Of a stretch of 64,000 bases of DNA, positions 1-15,100 are shown piece by piece. The notes under the pieces are model-generated. The model worked only from the letters and a program-made list of their open reading frames with translations, was not told where the DNA came from and made no database searches. Every line of letters begins with the position of its first letter. Position 1 is the stretch's first letter. The DNA comes from Spodoptera frugiperda (Eukaryota; Arthropoda; Insecta; Lepidoptera; Noctuidae). The stretch is taken from NCBI RefSeq assembly GCF_023101765.2, contig NC_064215.1, positions 10,478,001-10,542,000 on the forward strand. The letters run 5' to 3'. The position numbers were made by a program, and so were the translations under genes.

Positions 1-9
1 ATCACAAAC

Positions 10-191
10 CTCTTGTATCCTAATACTATTGGCGATGCGGTTGATCCTCGCGATGGCGTGGTCGTGGTGGCCCCACAGCGCTCGCGAGCCGAGCGGTCGG
101 CCCCAACACGACCGCTTCTCCGACTCACGCGCAGATGACACAGACATCACTAGCGCGCGGAGAGCGTTCAAGTTATGTTTTGATGTTGCCA
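10..191 (-). CDS. F-box gene, fifth coding exon
   Basis: 182 nt with a TTCCAG acceptor at 192-193 and a GTTTGT donor at 8-9. It opens in the phase left by the previous exon and encodes 60 full codons ending in a helix with RINRIANSIRIQE. This corresponds to the segment just before the F-box in FBXO25/32 (vertebrate region with the VGKSVLVGNI motif). A Ser/Arg/Lys-rich insert is specific to this protein. Confidence 0.85.
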
Positions 192-3100
192 CTGGAATTT
201 AGTTGTGATGGTTAGACTAGAATACAGTTTGGAATATTTTTAATAGTCGAATGACATCGCTTACAATGAGCAGACATGCTCATTTGCCGCTCATATACGA
301 AAAAGTATTCGCCAGTTATGTTAAGTCTAGGAAGGTTGGCACCTGGCTTACCCAGGACACGATTACAATCTCCTTACTATCAGGTAGGTATACTGAGGTG
401 TCCTAAATTAGAACTATTACTAATAATCCACCAATTTGACTCAATTAAGTCCAGATGACAATGTAATATTAAAAAAGGGGTAAAAATCCTGAAGTAAAGT
501 CCCTCACCTTGATCAGCAAGTTGCTCCAACATGGACAGTAGCAGTTTCTGTGCAGCTCCGGGCAGGTGCGTGAGTCTCTGGCCGCCGACCAGTAGCTCCA
601 GCAGGGCACAGATGTAGTTGAACCGCCGGACGTCACGCACTGCGGATGAGAAGTCCAGGCGACGCACCGCCTCCGATAGACCGTTGAAACCAGCAATCTG
701 GAAGAAAAAAAGGTGGTAGTTTTTATAAGTTATCTCGTTTGTATACGATCGTGGGTATCATAAGACGGGAGCAATCAGCTAAGCTAAGCCTAATTGAAAC
801 TTTATGAAAAGGTTTTCATGAATTAAAATCATGATACACCATAAAAACGTCCGGATTTCTTAATAGACATGTTTTTACTATCATTTACTGATGATACAAA
901 TCAGCAAGCCAGTTTCAACTAAAGAATTAACACTTTCTAACGTCTGGCAATAATACCAATGTTGGCTAAAGATTTTATAACATTTTAACTAAAAGTCAAC
1001 ACTCTCAACAACTGATAATAAAGCCCAATTTGGCTTGAGATGTCTCGTGAAAAAATCTATTATCCTCTTTTATCCAAGCTACATAAAATTTTCTCAATAT
1101 CCTACTTTATGATAAGCAATATCATGTTAATTTGGGGACACATAAAATAAAACGGGAGTCTCTGATGCCGTGAAGAAATCTCATAAAAAAGTTATCAAAT
1201 CAGCCCTTAAACCCTTGCTATCGTAAGCTATCGGTTATCAGGAAAGAGGGTTGGGAGAGAAGGATTTATTAGAAACAGGGGACTATGTAGTGGAGTGGAG
1301 GGGTTTAGGATGTGGCCAGGGGCCTTAGTCTGCTATTACATTTGTGTCAGAATGGTCGATCACTGAGCAGTGCAAGAGGGACGGAGTTATGTAGGTTGTA
1401 TAGCTCTTAAGACCCCAGTATCTATTCACAAAGCTTGCTAAAGTAAGCATACGTGGGTATAGGCTTGGTATGCTGTAAATCCCTTGGATATTATAAGCTA
1501 GCCTCATATGCAGAAGAGTCCTATAGAGGAATAGATTGGTCTATTTATTGATGCCGATATAATCACTCACCTCTCTGGTACATTTGATTGTGATGTGACA
1601 ATGTGGAGGTATCCTGTTGACTCCATCTGAGCTCTTTTCACTTTCCTCGCCGTCTGAAGACCTGCAAGCATGATGAACATATTAAGTGGATACCAATATA
1701 AAGTCGTAGACTAAATCGGTTCGTTAAGTTTGTTATGAAAATGAACTTTAAGATGTAGAAGTCTTATAAGAATTTCGAAGAAGTAGAGTACAGTAATTAA
1801 TGAAAAGAACCAAGCTTTGATCCAAGAAATGAGGCAGTACGAGCCTGTAATATCAAATCATACCATCTTCCAAAGATGATTTAGAATATTTCATAGTAAG
1901 CTGTTAATACGATTTTTAAAATCAAACACGCATGTGTGAGTAAATCGCGAAAGAAACCCACAGACGTCCTTAAATAAGTACCTGTCTAAATAACTTAGAT
2001 TAAACGTACCTACCTAAATACCTAGTTAGATAAAAAAACAATTTTCTCCAGATATCTAACGAGAAACCTATAACATCTCCAATAATAAGATACCTTATTT
2101 ATAACCGAAATAAGACCACTCAATATAGCCGAGAATAGATGGACCGAAATTAAACGTGTATCAACATCAAATCGTACCTACATAGTAAAGAGGACATCGA
2201 CATGTTTTTTTAGGGTATCGGACCACAATATCAGAAAGGAATCCCCTGTAAGTATGTGATTTTTGTGTCTTACATAGGATACCGGTCCTGAAAAACTGAA
2301 AGGAATCATTATAGGAGATTTTCGTAGTTAACTGAATATGAAATGCTTTTCTATAGACTGCAATTTCTTGGGAGCTTTCAGAAAATAAACTTCAAAGCCT
2401 TGAAGTCGTTGCAATGAAAAGATATGGCTCTAAACGCACTATATTCAGGTCTTTTATAATCGGATCAATACGTTTAATGTAGTTCCCGCTGACCTAGAAT
2501 CTCGAAATCATTGGAGAACAAGGCACAGTATAAGTAAACGGACGATATGAAACTACGTATCTTATAGTAACATCAAATAACTTATATGTGAAGAACCATC
2601 AGGTTGAGAAAGGGATTCCTACATGATGCCCATTTTTTAGATTACAAGGACCAACAAAAATAGCTAGAGGGTTCCAAAATATTGTCCAAGCAAAATAGGT
2701 CGTTACTAGTTCGTTAAGCGTGACCCATATATCATGTCCAGTGTTATAGACCGATGGCCACGATGATGTGAAGTCGGTATCGGGGTCTCATTAAAGTGGC
2801 CGGTAGCATCGTTCGCAGTGCCTTTGTATTCGCTTTGCATGAAACGTGCGATGTACACTTTAAATCCGGATTAATGCATGTTTGACCTGTTCTATACTGA
2901 AATGGAATATTTTTTATTAGAGCTTAACCTGAGTATGTTGATTGGAACTAAATTGTGAATGTACATATTGTTTCTCTTTACTGGTGACACACCAGATGCT
3001 TTCAGCTGAGAAGGAAATCCACACGAATGAATATGGAATCAGGAAAGAGGATGAACCGAACACAATTCATTGATTATAATCAATCACATGGGACTAACTT

Positions 3101-6100
3101 ACATTACTATTGGCGAGAAAAGTGTTGGTTTTATTAAACCTACAGATTTCCTTTCAGAAAACAAAATAGATTATTCTGACTACAAGACAAAATTCTATCA
3201 TTCATGACTCCTAACTCCAGAAAATTAAGTACAGAACCAATTTGCATAACAAAATTGGTTTTCAATTTTCAATATCGAAAGTAATCTGCTTTAGCAAAAC
3301 TTAGCTCTAAAATGTGAAAACTGTTTAAAATAGCCAATATCATAGTGCTTCTCATGCAAAAACAATTACGCTTGAGAAGCGGCGCTTCGCTATCATAATT
3401 GACCATCTAAAAACTATATCTCCATAGATTAATGGCGGTTTTTATCGTGCACAACTATCGTAAAATGATTTTATTACTAAATAATAGGTGTTCGTCACAT
3501 TTTTACGTTGACCATTAGAAAGTTGCTTTACGTAAGAAAAGGTACGTTGACAAAGAAATCTGCTTTACTGAACTCATTAGTTGTATAAGAAAATTGTATG
3601 GATGTGGTATAGCTGATAGCATAATACAAAGTACAAAAAAGGTTTTCTATGTTACAAACTGGATGGAGATTACTCAGAAGAGATTTCGTATATTGTCAGC
3701 CAAGATGATAACAAATATGTGGTTTAAATTAAGTCATAAGAGGTTTCCCCATACGGTTACATTCCGACAACACCTAATGTAGACTCCGTGATATGACAAG
3801 AAGTTTCTCAAAATCAGAAAGCCCAAGCTTTTTCGACCTTGGGATCCGAATCCCCTTGCGTCTATTCAACCAACGGGCTAGTCGAAAAATCGAAAAGGCC
3901 CTTAAATTGTTCCCCCATAAAATTATATTCTAGTAACATAACGCTTCGAGCTTGACTGTTCAAGCAGTAAAATAACTTAAATAACTCACGCTAAAATGTT
4001 GCTTATGTCCGAGGTAAACGTTCATAAAGTTTCGTAACATCTAACTGCTGTTTTGACTAAGTTAACACGATACTTGATGCAAATCTTCACCTCCATAAAG
4101 TGTTGAGTTTATGCGCATATTCGAGTGGTGACAATAATTACAAAACTTGAGAGTGGGGGGTTGTGGTGTCGAAGTAGACGTGTATATGAAGTGTGTGTAT
4201 GTATCATCACGCTCTCTGCACTTAAGAGGAGCGACACTAACGAGGGGTGTTACTTAAGACTTGGTACAAACATGTCGTGTCGTTACGTAAGTAGCTGTGG
4301 TTGTACTGTAGAAGCTTTTCACAAAATGTTTTCCTTGCCACTGGTATTTTCTTTTATATTTTCGCAATCTATAGGTAACTGCCACGTCGGTCACTGGTGA
4401 CTGACGTTTAGCGGAGGATTTGCCTTCAACAGTTTTCTTTCGCCAGTTAATGCTTTAAGCTAGGTTATTTTGTTTGTTCAAGAATCTAATACATTCTGAG
4501 TTGTGCCAATCACACAAGCGTCCATAATTCAAACAGATGAATTGTAATTTACTATTTAATCAAAGAAGATCACATCTACAAATGCACTCAGGGCCCAGGA
4601 TGTTCAGCTCTGCTTGTTGCACTTCCAATCTTTAAATCTCTAAACACTCGAATTTGTAACACACGGATTTCTCTTCAGTGAGCGATTAAAACGCTCATTC
4701 GGATCCAATTTTCGATAGCAATCTGTGCACGCTACGAAATTGTTATTATTTATTGTTTTACAACATGCAAAAGACATTATCGTATCATATTGACGAGATT
4801 ATTAATTAAATAATTATAACGTACACTTGATACTTTTTTTGAGTGGGGAAAATCATTCAATGACTTCTCTCGCCTTGGGTGAGGCGAGAGGGAGTGTCTC
4901 TTACTGTCTAAAAATCACCCCTTCCCCGGTAACCCGCTAGGTAGTCCGCAGCTTCGGTAAACTTGATACTAGAAGATTATTTTTGTACTGGTTTTTAGTG
5001 ACAATATCAGTTGGAATAGCGATGATGCCGTGAGATGAGGCTGAAAGTCATTTTCCTTTACGCAATAGATCTCCGAAATTGCTCATAAGCGGAGGGCATC
5101 CTTATGAATTTTCCACCCTATTTGTCTTTCTAGAGTAATTGATTTAACTATGTAGATATGCCCGTAGTGTTTCAATAATGTTTTACGTTGGAAATGTTCG
5201 TATTTCGTACATATTACATATTTTTATACGCGGTTGTATCACGCGAAAATGCACTAAGGAAGCTGTATTAAAGATATAAAATACCATGATGCAATAACCT
5301 ATAAAGAAATAAATCATCTTACATAATACGAGCATAATTTATTACGTATAGAGTTAGAAGTATGACGGATACAACAACACAGTTTGAAGTCTCTAGTCAT
5401 AGTATCATCATGATCTCTTACATTTTCTATGAGACCGCCGACACTAAGGACCATTTTAGAAAGACCTCTCTAAATCCTTTCAGTTGCATCTTTGAGAGGT
5501 GATGGTGGATGAAAGAAGGCGGGGAGGGGATTAAGTAATGATGGTTGTGGTTGAATGGTAGTGCATAGTGGAGGTCGTTGACGTGGGAACAGGAGATTCG
5601 CATACATATCAATGTTGTAAGGTTGCTAACTGTCTTGAGCTGGTAACAGTGGATGCAGAGTAAATATTAAAAGTTGTTTGTAAACATGAGACAGGTTTAT
5701 AGTAAAGAATGAAAATGTACAGCGATTTTCACGACTGAGTTATGACATACTCTCCAAAGGCAAAGATGAATATGCCCCAGTTGAAATGACACGTAAAAAT
5801 ATTTGATCTACACGTAATAGATAGCATGAATAGCCGACGGATTGCAGAATGTAGGTTATTCGATGAGCATTCAAGATAGTTCGAGATAATTCTCAGAATT
5901 GCGTCTTGTTCATTCATATTCAATCTGAATAATACGAATTACAGAATATTTAATAAGAAACTAAGAATAATAAAATGTGTAATAAATCGATGAAATGTAT
6001 AAATGTGCCTTCTTAAAATTGGCTACCTATACAGAAATAGTCTTTTTTATATCTATGGTTAACTAAATCCTCTGTTTCTAGATTATTTTACCCTAAACGA

Positions 6101-9100
6101 ATCCCATATGAAAACATAATAATGAAATGTACAGGAAAACGATTTAAAAAAAAAATAGATTAATAAAAACCACATACTTCACGGCGATTGACCCACCTTC
6201 AAACTGCAAATAAATATAACTAGAGAACGTTACTGAAATTAACTAGACACTTTTTGGACTACCAATAAGAAACTCAATAACATTATTGACAGTAAGTTCT
6301 ATGCAAATAGTATAAATAGATACACAATTAGCATACGATTACTGCGTTGATATCAGTGTCATAATTGTCAGCTGCGGTCGCGTAATGTGACATTAATTAA
6401 TCGCATCACCACTAAGTGGTACGCGGGAAAGCGGACGACAATTTCACTGTCGTTGTAGACATAATATTTAGGTACATGTAACCGACGCTAGGCACAACAA
6501 AAACGAAAGTTATCGCGTGCGAAAATCAACGCACGAATATGGAATATGGAACGCAGCCGAAAATTCAAACTTTTTAATAGGCTAGTTTCCTACTAGTCAA
6601 ATTCAATACTTTTTTCGAAACGTCAAAAACGATATTTTCTATGAACTTTGTATGAAATACTCTATTATGACGTCATAAGTTTTTGACGTTATTATTGATT
6701 ATTTTTGAATAATTTATTGTATTGAAAAGTTGTAATAATTTATTTTCGACTCAGTCAGTCATCCCTATTCAAACTTTTTAATTGGCAACCGACGAACATA
6801 ATAATATTCATAATTGGAACACCGAACATAATCAAATTCAAATAAGAACGAATTCAAAAATAGATGGGGGGCGGCGCTGCATGTTTTGTATTGACCAATT
6901 TTGTGGACCTTTTACCACCGTGAAGGGTATTGGAGTTTATTCGGAGGAGGGAGGTCAGAATATATTGGTAATGTGGTTCCTGAGAGGAACGATTCCGGGT
7001 CAGCGCGTGTGCAACGCTCATGACAGCCAGTCGCATGAAGCAAGAGGCGCCGTTCTAATGCCATTTTGAATTACAGATTTGATGCAACACCGTTCAGTTA
7101 TTTCTTTTTGTATTCGATTTATGGTCGCGGAACACGATTGTTGGGTAAGTGCTGCTAAACTTTTGCATATTCAGTAGGTTTCATAGGCGTTGTGCGTACA
7201 TGCGTATTTATGTAAATCTATTACTTTTTACGCTGTAGATGTGATATGATCCAATTAAGAAAGGAACCTTTATTTCGATAACTCTAAATAGGTTAGATGA
7301 CTTATTTTTAATAAATACTTAAAATATTCCTTAGTAACGATTTTGTATAGAAAATAAATGCTAAGGATTGGGTTAAGTAACCATTAAAAGACTGAGTACA
7401 GCGGTCACCTACTAATAGTTGACTCTCCTTTACTTCGCTAACCCTAGATTGAAAAGTTAGCGGGTGGTCCTACCACATGGTCTGTTTGACTATTAGGTAA
7501 GTATAATAAGCAACCAAACAATGTCTGTACTTATTATGTGAACTTCATCACTTACCACAAACGAGTGTTATTTGGCTGCAAGCCAAAGTCAAGCTTCAAT
7601 ATTGCGCAGCTACGCTAATTAATTTTAATGAACATTTTTATAAAAGGTGTGATGAAATTAATAAGTTGTTTGAACTGAAAGGTCAGGTGTGAAGTGCGAA
7701 GTAATTTTGATGGTCAGTACGCTGGTACAACTACTTATTAGATGTACGTAAAGGAAAGTAAAGGAAGCCAAAGAATTGTATAAGGATAGTAAGAGATAGG
7801 TAGTTTTGTGGGTTCAGCCTACTCCCAAGGGACAAAAGGAGTTGTTGGTAGCGTAAAACGCAATAAAGACATATCTTCTTAGGACCGTACTGTTCTCGTC
7901 GTCAGTTTTGTTTCTTAGTGTTATGTGATAAAGAGGTCGTGCCCACATAGGTATACTAGTTAACCCTAGAAAGATAATCATATTGTGTAGTACGGAAAAG
8001 ATACTCATGCGTAAAATTTACGCATGTGTTTTATTTAGCTGTAGGTTGGTGTTTATTAATTTATTTCAATAAAATTGTATGTTATATATATTGACACATA
8101 TATAAGAATAATTTAAACTGCAGATAATATATTTATAAATATTTTTTTAATAAAAAATAACCAAACTTATAAACTTCAGTCATAAATCAAAAAAACTTTT
8201 TAACATTTACTTTTACTACTATAAATTATTTTTAACCATGATAATCAGCCTTTTTTTTCACATAATCAACAGTAACAATATCCTATACATATTATAGGAA
8301 CATAGAATTCTATAAAAATCAGTTACAAACAGTTTTGGCACATTACAAGATGCATTTGCCCTTCGCCTTATTTTAGAAGGGCAAAAAGTACAGTAAATTC
8401 CTTTTTTTACTACAGGTTCTTCAGTATTTTCTTCTGTCTACTTCTAAGTCATCTATAAAAACTACTTTTGTGTCGCTCTGCACGTCATCTTCACTCTCAT
8501 GGTCACCTACTTCACTATCGGTATCCTCACAGGGAAGCTCGTCGTCACTTTGCATGAGACTGGCCAGGATACGGTCTTCGTCCAAATTACTACTTCCCAT
8601 TGTTGCACCAATATCTATAAAAGAAACTGTTAATGATAGTAATGATATACAATTACAATAACATCAAAAAAAATTAAAAAATATTATACTAATCAAAATC
8701 ATAAAAGTCACGTAAAAGATAATCATGCGTAATTTTAACGCATGCGGTCGTTATATCTTAAAATCGGTTATACTTACCTTACTGACAAGTGCGCCATATG
8801 GAAGCTCCCAGCGACCAATGAGATGTCCTAAACGCACATCTATGGATTCCCACTATTAAGAAAGATAGAGCTATATTTCGCAAACGCATGCGTAATTTTT
8901 ACGCAGACTATCTTTCTAGGGTTAAACAACCACTAAAATAATTTATAAATCTTCTTGTAAGTATCTAGTTATTCACAATAACAAGCATATATGCATGAGT
9001 ATCTATGAATATTTATTATGTGTAGCCATCAACAACAACGATCAATTATCCACCATTTAATGCGTGAATAAAAAAAAAATACAGCGCCAATCAAAGGTCG

Positions 9101-12100
9101 GATTGCACAATTTGCACTTATGATATTGCACGCATTTAAACTGGGATCAATCATCAAGTGCACTAACTAGCGTTAGTACAAGGCTGAATCAATAATAATA
9201 AAAGTTGAACTTGTGGCTATCCGTTGTGTCACGTGACGCCTGCACCTCGCAAGGTCATGGTCTGTAGAAATTGTTAGTAAACATTTACATAATGCCATTC
9301 ATTTCCTTGTGTACACAAACTGTAGTACTAGCTTGTGGCTCATTGTGTTCTGACGTTTCTCTAACAACGTGGATAGCATAGCCTTATAGCATTTAAAATT
9401 TTAACCATGATTTTAGTCTTTAAAATGACTCGTAAATCATAACTTCATAATATTTTCCATCCTTTACTAAACTAATTTGGTTAAAGACGAGAAAATCCGA
9501 AAGCGAAAAAATTCAACAAACCGTAGATAAAGTCATTAAGATCGACCAACATCAGACAGAAACACAACACAAAACCTAATTGCAACTAGCCACAACTCCA
9601 CTAGACGAAAAGACAAACGTTTTGTAACACAATAAATCACAATTTCACTACAAAAAGGCAAATAGATCGAATAACACGAACGGGAATAGCTTTGCAATTC
9701 TTTTATAGCAAATAAATGGATACTGTGGCCCTGTGGAAACTGCGAGGGGCCAGGGACACAAGCCTCCTACTTCCGAAGCCTTGACCTATAAAGACAGAGG
9801 CCAGACCACGGAAGGAAGGGGTCCAACTCCCAACAATATTTATACTCTTTATATTCTTACAATTAGCTTTTAGCTCAGTATAAACTGTCGCAAAATGAGC
9901 CTGGAATATTGTGTTCATTCGGGCAGAATTATTATCGAAAGAACGTTACTTTTAAGTCCATTAGAGCTTGAAAATTTATACTCTTTCGAAAATTTTTTGT
10001 GATAAATTATATCCTTTTCTTTGTCCTCGATATTGCTGCTAAGGTTTTGTCAAAGAAAAATGTCTATTAAATGTATTAAGAGAACGATTGTGTTATCCTA
10101 ACCATAATGCATGTTAAGATTAAAGTTTATTTTCAAATCTTAATTCATCAGTCTTTGAACATAAAACACTTTTTAAAGCATGCACAAAAGATTAAAAAAA
10201 GAATAAAGGCTGTCTCATGTTATTTATTTAATTATGTAAATCAATGTTAATGGAACGTTAATAAATGAATGACGAGGCGCCATATTATTTTTCACGTTTA
10301 AAACCCGCGTCAAAATTCTGCATATGACGGGTCGGGTGATTCAATTTGTAAGATAAATTCACGCTGCATAGTAAACTCGCTTTCAATCAATTTAAATTGC
10401 CAATGATTGTAAATTCTCCTGACAATTCGATTGTACTGAATGTTCCTATGATTTTATTGGTTGAAAGAAAAAATAGACCTAGTTTAACACTCACCAAGTT
10501 TTTCATTCTGGTAAAACTTGGTGTCATCCGTCCGTCTCCATAAGTGACGCCTATTTCTGTTTATATTTTTTAAAATCGTTACTTAATAATTATGAGTAAA
10601 GAAGAATTAGTGGCTTGTTTACTCACACGAGGAAAGTCAAGGAAGGAAAAAATCCATTAACGATAAACACAAAAAGGGCCGTAGCTTTATGAAGTCGTGC
10701 ACATAATTCAATGCTTATTTAGAAACACTAATGGAACGATAAAACATATACTGCTATGCTTCGATCATGTCTTAATTAAAATTAATGAACCATGTAGAGA
10801 TTCAACCACCCAACCAAATGATGTAGCGATACGAAAATACCTGAGTCATAAAAAGTTTCTTTTGAAGTCTGTATTTTTTATCACAAGCCACTATTCTAAA
10901 GATGACAGATTAGTTTAAAAATTTGAATTTAGAACAGCCAACCATAGATAGTTTAATAGTAACGTACAGCCAACAAGGCAATCATTTCTCCCTGAATCGG
11001 CATCCTGGCTTTTTGCCAAGGATGCGTCGGACAACGACCAACCTTTAATCACCCCTCACATAGACGTGTCTGAACGATTATAAACTGTTTCATTCCCGTT
11101 TTAGAAGTTAAAGCTCTTTTATTGTGTTGCCAGCACTTAAATGCGATACACGACTGGATGCTTTGAGTTCTAAATCTGTTTCGGGACTAATTTTCTTCCG
11201 CGTGTCTTTCGACAAACTGGGGACGGGACATTACTTAACGATTTGCAATGTGGTTACGTTATTGTTGGTTAGAAATATTTCAAAACAATAGAAGGCTCAG
11301 TCGTCAAGTGCTGATCGTTGATGATAAGCGAACTGCGTCTAAGATTGCGATAGTCTTTGGAAATATAAACTTAACATCCAATGAACAATTTAATTGGAAA
11401 ATTGGTGCAAATTATAGGTACACCTGATCTGATTTAAAATGATTGATTACTTTAATATTTTATCGGGCTTTTTCTTATTGATGCGATTCAGATGAGATAC
11501 GTATTTTAAGTGTGGGTATGGGATAATGATTCACTTTATATTTAATTTTATACTTAATGCGTGCTGTGTTGTTTTAATTATGCGTAGATACTTTGTAGCT
11601 GGAATCAATTGCAGTATTGCATAATGAATGCAATAAGTTGAGTATCTACTAGTGGTTTGTTTATAACGATATTTTTCCTACTTACGTAGGCATACGTATT
11701 TACGGACGTATCACTTTCTTGTGTGTAATTGGTAATACATAACAAAAAATACAAATAACTATGTATTTTAGTGCGTGCGAAATAATAATAATAATAGTTA
11801 AAGTTCACGTTTTTAATTTACTTTTTAATTTTGAGTTATTCTGCCGATGCGAATAGCTTCGGTATAAATTAAGCATAAATACTGCAAGAAATATCTAACT
11901 TTAGCACTATTGAAACAGATGAATCCTTGAAAAATATCACTTACAATAAGCGTCTAAAGACTAAAAGCGACGCCAGCGCCACCGTTTTTAATAGAAAACT
12001 TTCTCCAGTACCTAGCTGTCGCCGTCAAGACATTTTGATGTCCATCAGTTCGTACCATTATGAGGTATCAATTGTACTATTGTTCGTTTGTTACGAAATC

Positions 12101-15100
12101 GTAAATTGCGAGTAGAACATTACAGTAGAGTTATATACTCTCACTTTTATATACAAACGATAGTACATAGTACGTACTGTAGTTTTTCAGTACAAAGATA
12201 GGCGAACTTTTTGGAATACCGCAGATGTGTGATACATTTATTTATTTTTATTTAGGACATGTGACAATACTTTTGGTATTATTATTGTTTGTGTTAATTA
12301 TATAAGTAGGTATAGAAAGGTAGGTAGCTACAAAATAATTTTTAGGTGTATTCACGATTAATTTAAAATGAGGCACATACAAAGACAAAATTAATAAAAA
12401 GATGTAAAAGGTATAGTCGTAGTCAGAATTATTTATTTCAAATAGACCGAAAAGGCACTTTTGAACGTCAAAGCAAATATTACAATCTTAAAAAAATAAA
12501 CATCTGTCTATTGGTCAGTCCTCTAGTGAATCTATTTGCTCGTTCCGAAGTGTAGATTCCTATGGAGAAGAACGAGCAAGAAACTCCGTAGATTACTCTT
12601 TTCAATCACAAGGAGATATACAATTCTTGGTTACTAGCACAACAATATTTACTAAATCACTTCAACCCATCAACAATACAACATGCACATCAAAGGTAGC
12701 AGTGGCTTGTAATTATTTCTGTTTATACACTTCCGTAGTCTGAAAATAAACACAAGGGAATCGAAAGCACTTTCACCGACTCCCACTTCAACTAATAACC
12801 CTAGCTTTAAATAAATAACAAAATCCAACCTTATTAACACTACGTTGAGTTGATTTTAGTTCACAGGGACGTTGAAGGTGATGCAGCTAAATGCAATTGA
12901 TGCAAAGTCTATAAGAATTTGTTCTATTAGTTTGTCTTTCATAGTTGGTCGGATTGCAACGATGTTCGTTGATTGGTAAATGACAGCGGTCTCCAAGCGT
13001 TTCCGTTTCTTGTTAGAATAGGAGGCTATTTGCTTTCGAATTTTGTTCAACAATGTTATCTTTGCTGAATTGAATTGAAATCAAATGAAAACTTGCTATT
13101 TTTATGTCCATAAATACGCCACTTTAAAGAAAATATGTGACAATCGGCTTTAAGTAAGTAGGAATACCAAGGAAGAAATGGAATTACAGTATTAAAGTAT
13201 TACTGGGCTTTTTTCAGTTTTCCGAAAATTTCTCAGTAGTAGCACAGAGTCTGGAATTGTGCCCAGTATATGGCAATAGGTTCACCCCCTATTACATGGC
13301 CTTAGGTCAAAAGTAGGTGAACATTGTATAGCGGCATTACGTGCCGTAATGTTTACCTCTGCTTACAAGAGTCGTGACTTTGCAAATGGGAATTAGTAGA
13401 AAATCAACGAACAAAAACACATTTATAAAATTATCAATGAAACTCAATCTATAAATAGTCCGTTAAACACTCAATAAACAGAATATTCCATCCAATCACC
13501 CTCCAGAAGATAACCAAAAATAGCAACTTCGTTACTAAATAATTCAGTAAATATTGAATGCGAAGACTCAGATCCCTATCTTGGGAGACTCATAAACGAA
13601 ATCGAATCTCGACAATATAAGTACTAAGATCTGTATATTGGAAAAACATCGTCAAAAAGCTACAATTTGTTGTGTAGAATACGAAAAGCCAGCCAAGTTA
13701 TTCGCTCCAATTTATTCCAGACGAAACACGTCCATTTATTGTGGACTCTGGATGAAGACTGAATAAAGACGAGGTTTCCACTCTGTGCATTGGAAGGTGT
13801 TCTAATCTTCTGATTTATATGTTTTGGCAACACTAAACTGCTTGGAATATGGCAAACTGGAGCACGCTCTCCTTGCCAGTATTAGGGACTGAAAAATGCT
13901 GGCTTGTTCAAAAACATTGCCATTTATTTAAAACTTTAGTGTGTGCAACTACAAAATTTTATATTTTGGAGACTCAAGTAGTGTAATATAAATGACGGGT
14001 ATTACAAATTGCAGCTTTTACTGTACAACTGTAAAACTGAAGTAGACATAAAACTTGAAGAAAATGTTGTGATAAGGACTGATGACCGTGATAAAAGCTG
14101 GAAAATTTTAATAAAGAAATCTGAAGATATTTTGTTCACGGTCGAATTTGATGCTAATGCTTTTGAGTCTAATTTACACTCATTACTATAATTCGTTGAC
14201 TTAAGGCAAGTTTCCTTAATAATATGGTTTGCCAAAGACGTAAGCTTTCGTGCAATGAAAGGCACGATATAGTGTTTGATTAAAATATCGTTTGTTGAAC
14301 GATGGGTTAAAAAATCTGTTTATACGATACGTCATTAAGATCAGCCTTGAGACAAAATATAACAATTACGATTAATAGAGATCTCATAGAAATCTAGCGA
14401 CGCAATTATTGCTTCAATGTCAAATCCGGTGTACAGTTACGACTAAAAATATCACTGATATTTCATTACAAGCAAAAAACTTATTGGTGATACAGCCGAT
14501 GTCAAGCAAAAAAATGTTTTGATGTCCAAAACTTAGAAGCTACTAAAGATTGATACGGTTCAATATACAAAAAGAAAATAGTAAAGATTGATTAAAGAAA
14601 AAGCTGAATTTGTATCCAAAAAAATATGAAAAGAAATACGAGACAGTTTTAATTAAAAATTCCAAGGGACAGCAAATTAGTCTAGCTTTGCGAGGATTTT
14701 CTAAAGCCGCTTTAATTCCAGTTACACAAAATAGTATCGGGCAAAGGGAATTTAAAACCGAAATGGCTGACGATGAAATAAAAGAACTTGATAAAGAAGA
14801 CCGTTGTCATTATTAAAATATAGAAGAGGTCGATGTCAGTCTGAGTTGACACCTTATCTGAGTCCGTTGCCAAAGCTCCACGACCTACATTTGGAAACAT
14901 TTTATCATGAGACGTTAAAAGTACCTTTATGAATAAAATACAAGAAATAGATGTCCCAATTTACGTTTAGAATATAAGATTATAAAGGGTCCCGAGGTTT
15001 TTGATGTTATTTACTTAGATGAGGTTGGAGATAGATATTCCTTTCAAAGATGTTATGAATATTTTCTATACAAGTCTGGATCTTTGTGTTTTAGTATTTC

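Noticed and set aside
469..696. 75-codon minus-strand frame overlapping the F-box exon at 508-697
   Set aside because: Out of frame with the recognised protein; it is a shadow.
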